The translations under genes were made by a program, and so were the position numbers. A stretch of 50,889 bases of DNA from Microgenomates group bacterium RBG_16_45_19 (GTDB taxonomy: Bacteria; Patescibacteriota; Microgenomatia; UBA1400; RBG-16-45-19): positions 34,286-85,174 of the forward strand of contig MHDC01000004.1 of NCBI GenBank assembly GCA_001803415.1, in the 5' to 3' direction. Below are positions 48,247-50,889 of the stretch, piece by piece (the stretch's first letter is position 1; each line of letters begins with the position of its first letter). The notes below the pieces were generated by a model that did not search any database, had not been told where the DNA came from, and was given only the letters and a program-made list of their open reading frames with translations.

Positions 48247-49231
48247 ACAGATAGATGGGGACAAGTTCCAGCAATTCCTTTACACAGAAAAAGGATTGAG
48301 CCGGAACCCAACTTCCCATAATTCCAATACGGCAAGGTTTCGACTGATCCAAAAGTTCTTGGTGAATTTGGAGTGGGAAAAAGAGAATTTCAGAGATTTA
48401 ATAAGTGGTATGGAGGAACGAGGAAATAAACCCTCAACAATCAATAAAATAATCACCATGGGGAAATATATCGATGAATACCTCGGTTCAGACACAACCA
48501 AGGGGTTCAAATATCGAAGGGAACGAGTAGCTAAAATTGATAATCTATTGACTCCTCAAGAAATCCGTCAACTAGCTGAAATACAAATTGCATACTCAAA
48601 GTTTAGGGGTTACATTAACGATCGCCAGAAGACCTTAATAATGCTTCTCGGTACCACCGGCTGTCGTATCTCCGAGGCCTTAAATCTTACCTGGGATGAA
48701 GTTTACCTGAATCCAAAACCTCATGTAGTTTTCTTACTTACCAAAAATGGTGAAGATAGGAAGGTGCCAATAGGGGATGAGGTTTACCGCCTAGTACAAA
48801 CCCTCCCACACATGGGTAAAAACGTCTTTTTTTCTTGTAGACAGGGCATTTATAACCTGCAACAAAACAACCTTGACCTAAAAAGAAGGGCTAAGTTATG
48901 CCATATTAATAAAAGGATTTATAATCATCTTTTCCGCCACTCCTTCATTTCAACCATGCTGGAGATCGGAACCAGTGAATCAGATGTAATGAAGCTAGTT
49001 GGACACCATGATTATAAAAGCCTGCTTAGGTATAAGAACAGCCAGCTAGATTATTATTCTGGAGTAATTAGATTCCATCCCTTGTTAAATTCAGAAATCA
49101 CCTGGAAAGAACGCACTCATCAATTGTCTGAATTGATCCATAAGATTTACGATACAGATAAATTCCCATTAAGTATTGACTGTAACGAAAGTTTAGTATC
49201 AATCACTATCCGTAATCTTGATTCCCTTTAA
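48236..49231 (+). CDS. Tyrosine recombinase (site-specific integrase)
   Basis: 331 aa. An N-terminal SAM-like core-binding domain (about residues 8-95) is followed by the catalytic domain with Arg144 (TTGCRISEALNLTW), Lys170 (LTKNGEDRKVPI), HLFRH at 231-235, GHH (His257/258) and the nucleophile Tyr266 (LLRYKNS). All catalytic residues are present, so the enzyme may be active. It sits 162 bases after tRNA-Val with repeat sites between, as in integrative elements. Base use is A+T-rich compared with the chromosome. Its stop overlaps the stop of the convergent small gene by 3 bases (49229-49231). Confidence 0.93.
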   Translation: MLVTQIDGDKFQQFLYTEKGLSRNPTSHNSNTARFRLIQKFLVNLEWEKENFRDLISGMEERGNKPSTINKIITMGKYIDEYLGSDTTKGFKYRRERVAKIDNLLTPQEIRQLAEIQIAYSKFRGYINDRQKTLIMLLGTTGCRISEALNLTWDEVYLNPKPHVVFLLTKNGEDRKVPIGDEVYRLVQTLPHMGKNVFFSCRQGIYNLQQNNLDLKRRAKLCHINKRIYNHLFRHSFISTMLEIGTSESDVMKLVGHHDYKSLLRYKNSQLDYYSGVIRFHPLLNSEITWKERTHQLSELIHKIYDTDKFPLSIDCNESLVSITIRNLDSL

Positions 49232-49561
49232 AATATCTGATTATTTTCACCCCAGTATTTTTTAAGAAATGACACCTCACCTGGATCTGCAAAAAAGGTT
49301 AAAGCCTTACAAAACCCGGAATAACCCTGGCGATCGAAGTCGCTTTCCACCCAAATAGATTTTCCCCAAATATCCACGACTTTATGTGGGAGGTACCTGA
49401 TCCTGCATTTATAATGTGCTTCTTCTCTTAGATTGGTCTGGACCTTTTGTATTATTCAGGTATTTTATTTGTTTAATGGACTTTCCCACAACCCGTATAG
49501 ATTTATGATCGTCAATTTGTACCGACACAAAGATTTTGATCCCTAGTGGTCTCTTACTCAT
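49228..49561 (-). pseudogene. Small gene split by an apparent +1 frameshift
   Basis: Frame A starts with ATG at 49561, overlapping the upstream stop (ATGA), and runs 50 codons to TAA at 49409-49411. A second open frame (49455 down to the TAA at 49228-49230; 75 residues, no ATG, GTG or TTG near its beginning) continues in the +1 frame. Joined near ACAAAAGG (about 49443-49450) they give about 110 aa: basic N-terminus MSKRPLGIKIFVSVQ, then HKVVDIWGKSIWVESDF and a FLKKYWGENNQIF end. The protein is not recognised. It could be a decayed gene, programmed frameshifting or a sequencing indel. Confidence 0.6.
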
Positions 49562-49788
49562 GCTTTTTCTCCATCACTGGATATTTTGATACAAGAATCA
49601 AATCCTCTATCTTTCCTCCAACTAATTAGAGCGTCGTGAATACTCACAAAATCTCTATTTAACTCTCGCTTCCGCAGTTGTCTTTCAGAGTTAGGTTTAT
49701 AGCCGCCGTTAAGATCGGCATCAATCAACTTACCAAACTCCTCATCATTTCGAGCTAGATTGGTTAATAGAGAAGATCGTCGGGACAT
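49558..49788 (-). CDS. Small basic protein of unknown function in the integrative element
   Basis: 76 aa from the ATG at 49788 (GGAAG about 8 bases upstream); an ATG at 49809 would add 7 residues. Rich in Arg, Asp and Asn (SSLLTNLARNDEEFGKL, RQLRKRELNRDF), with no membrane segment; possibly DNA- or protein-binding. It overlaps the end of the ATPase gene by 25 bases and its stop overlaps the next ATG (ATGA), so it is part of a tightly packed minus-strand operon. Confidence 0.6.
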   Translation of the reverse strand: MSRRSSLLTNLARNDEEFGKLIDADLNGGYKPNSERQLRKRELNRDFVSIHDALISWRKDRGFDSCIKISSDGEKA

Positions 49789-50579
49789 ACCTTTCTTCCA
49801 TCTGCCCATTGGTTTTGGACAGCAATCACTTTATTATCTGGATCACCTTCTAGTTTGAGAGTGCCGGTGGTTTGGAATTGTCGGTTCTTGGCTACAATAA
49901 CCAAACCGTTATTGGCAAATAACTGTTCGCTATTTACCGCAATCTCCTGTGCATTTTTCTTAAACCTATGAACAAAAATCACACAGTCTGGATCTTGAAA
50001 TAGAGCACTACTATCTTTGAGGTCGTTAAGGGTGGGAATGGCGGAATCGCTGATAAGTTTCCTAGTATGGGCCACGATCACAACCGGTGTTTCAATATCC
50101 CTCGCTAGAGTTTGAAAGTTTCTGATCAAGACTCCAATCTTTGCCTGCATCTGCTCCCCTAAATCAGGAACAAGATAATGGATGTGGTCGATGAAGATTA
50201 TATCTGCCAGGTGTAGGTTGCTTCTGATGTGAGCTTCTATTTCCAGGTAACTGATACCAACATCAGGGGCGACAATCTTTAAGTTCTCAATCTCCTCGTC
50301 GCCATAAATCGAATGGATGGGAGCGGTAATAGCATGGCCTGATTCCAGTGAGTAAATCAGTACTTTTTTGTTTTGTTCAACCGCTATGTTGGCCGCAATG
50401 TTGCCTAAGAAGGTGGTTTTCCCGGAACTGGTTACACCAGCCAGAATGGTGATGGTACCTGGTAAAAACCCCTTAATCATCCTGTCAAGGTAAAAGAAAC
50501 CAGTCTTGGGAGCTGTCTCTGCCAATTTTAAGTTGTCCTGGTATTTTTAAGATGATTCCAAGTAAGAAAACATCTTCAT
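49764..50579 (-). pseudogene. RecA/DnaB-like ATPase gene with an in-frame TAA at codon 11
   Basis: The main open frame (TTG at 50525 to 49764, 253 aa) has Walker A GVTSSGKTT (Lys36), a Walker B IIFIDHIHYL (Asp113) and a sensor-like VVIVAHTRKL, as in the C-terminal domain of replicative helicases of the DnaB/gp41 type. The same frame extends upstream to an ATG at 50579 that overlaps the previous stop (ATGA) and has AAGGGGG ahead of it, but codon 11 is TAA (50547-50549). The residues after it (KYQDNLKLAETAPKTGF) look like normal coding. Either the gene is inactivated or translation restarts at the TTG. Confidence 0.7.
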
Positions 50580-50889
50580 ACAATCCCCCTTTTCATGGCT
50601 TCTTGGGCGTATGCTTGATCTCCCCATTCACCCTTGTTGGCCATAGCTTTGAGTTCGGCGTCGGGTTTCAAGCTGGCTAAATAGGCGTAATCCTCCACTA
50701 CTAACGCCTGGTCTTTAAGAATCTTGTGGAATAAACCGGGGGGATTAGTAATCTTGGCACCTCTGGCTGTATACTGGCCTACTACTTCACACCATTTCTG
50801 ATAAGTTGAAGTCCATAATTTATTGGAACAAGCATTTGGTTTTTGTATTGGTGGTTTTTCTATAGAAGATATGCTTGTTTCTTTAATTG
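50576..50889 (-). CDS. C-terminal end of a replication-type protein (partial)
   Basis: Open on the minus strand from the window edge to TGA at 50576-50578: about 104 residues. A Pro/Asn-rich linker is followed by WTSTYQKWCEVVGQYTARG, then KITNPPGLFHKILKDQALV and EWGDQAYAQEAMKRGIV. The NPPG-x-H-K pattern resembles the C-terminal domain of plasmid or phage replication initiators (NPAGxLxKAL type), but this is a weak match. It is the first visible gene of the element's minus-strand operon and overlaps the ATPase ATG. Confidence 0.5.
   Translation of the reverse strand, partial: IKETSISSIEKPPIQKPNACSNKLWTSTYQKWCEVVGQYTARGAKITNPPGLFHKILKDQALVVEDYAYLASLKPDAELKAMANKGEWGDQAYAQEAMKRGIV

Larger units (their letters stand above)
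48074..50889. mobile_element. Left end of an integrative element beside tRNA-Val
   Basis: Directly after the tRNA the base composition turns A+T-richer and the codon use differs from the rest of the window. The segment carries a tyrosine recombinase next to the tRNA, then minus-strand genes of a replication-like module (partial replication-type protein, RecA/DnaB-like ATPase, two small genes). This matches integrative plasmids or phage-plasmid-like elements that insert at tRNA 3' ends. The other end and the second attachment site are outside the window. Confidence 0.7.

Noticed and set aside
1-50889. Recoded UGA (Gracilibacteria/Absconditabacteria code)
   Set aside because: Many recognisable proteins end at TGA exactly at their expected C-termini, and no conserved domain is crossed by TGA.

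Overview
The window looks like a chromosome segment of an uncultivated Candidate Phyla Radiation (Patescibacteria) bacterium, most likely Microgenomates-like. The reasons are tightly packed small genes with many ATGA-type overlaps, a DUF4012 protein beside glycan genes, a Trm11-like methyltransferase between ribosomal proteins bL21 and bL27, a one-domain GlmU-like enzyme, an eukaryote-type IleRS, and cell-wall enzymes with unusual active-site residues. The lineage is inferred from gene content, not from a marker tree. The main part is about half G+C by eye. The RAYT element (9202-10007) and the right end (from about 48074) are visibly A+T-richer.

Layout. (1) 1-15949: a surface-glycan cluster with five GT4 and two GT2 glycosyltransferases, a hexapeptide acyltransferase, an O-antigen ligase/polymerase-like protein, GT-C enzymes, a mannose-1-phosphate guanylyltransferase and a PglC-like phosphoglycosyl transferase. 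It is interrupted by an RRM RNA-binding protein (minus strand), a two-component system (minus strand) and an 806-bp RAYT/REP element with perfect 38-bp inverted repeats. (2) 15973-22522: a DUF4012 membrane protein, RecO, glycyl-tRNA synthetase, a second two-component system and an anchored secreted protein, closed off by a strong hairpin terminator. (3) 22558-40299: a long division and cell-wall (dcw) cluster: mraZ, rsmH, ftsL, ftsI, murE, yvcK, glmU-N, pgeF, murC, murB, murA, dgkA, mraY, ftsW, murG, ftsQ, ftsA, ftsZ. murD, murF and ddl are not in it. (4) 40306-47587: a small membrane protein, ileS, rodA, rplU, a Trm11-like methyltransferase, rpmA, parB, and lepB on the minus strand. (5) 47707-48073: four tRNA genes (Val-CAC, Leu-CAG, Leu-GAG, Val-UAC). 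(6) 48074-50889: an A+T-richer integrative element beside tRNA-Val, with a tyrosine recombinase and a convergent minus-strand replication-like module (truncated replication-type protein, RecA/DnaB-like ATPase, two small genes). Two of the module's genes appear broken, one by an in-frame TAA and one by a frameshift.

How it works together. The glycan cluster would build a lipid-linked oligosaccharide (PglC-like start, GT4/GT2 extension, GDP-mannose supply, Wzy/WaaL-like polymerisation or transfer). The dcw cluster makes lipid II precursors and the divisome. A recurring signal is a good -10 box 6-8 nt upstream of the start codon with no room for a leader, which suggests leaderless mRNAs for several transcription units.

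Most unusual items: the RAYT element whose two repeat copies each abut the start of a divergent flanking gene; the paired lesions in the integrated element; MurA with Asp in place of the fosfomycin-target Cys; a MurE lacking its N-terminal domain; and the leaderless-promoter pattern.
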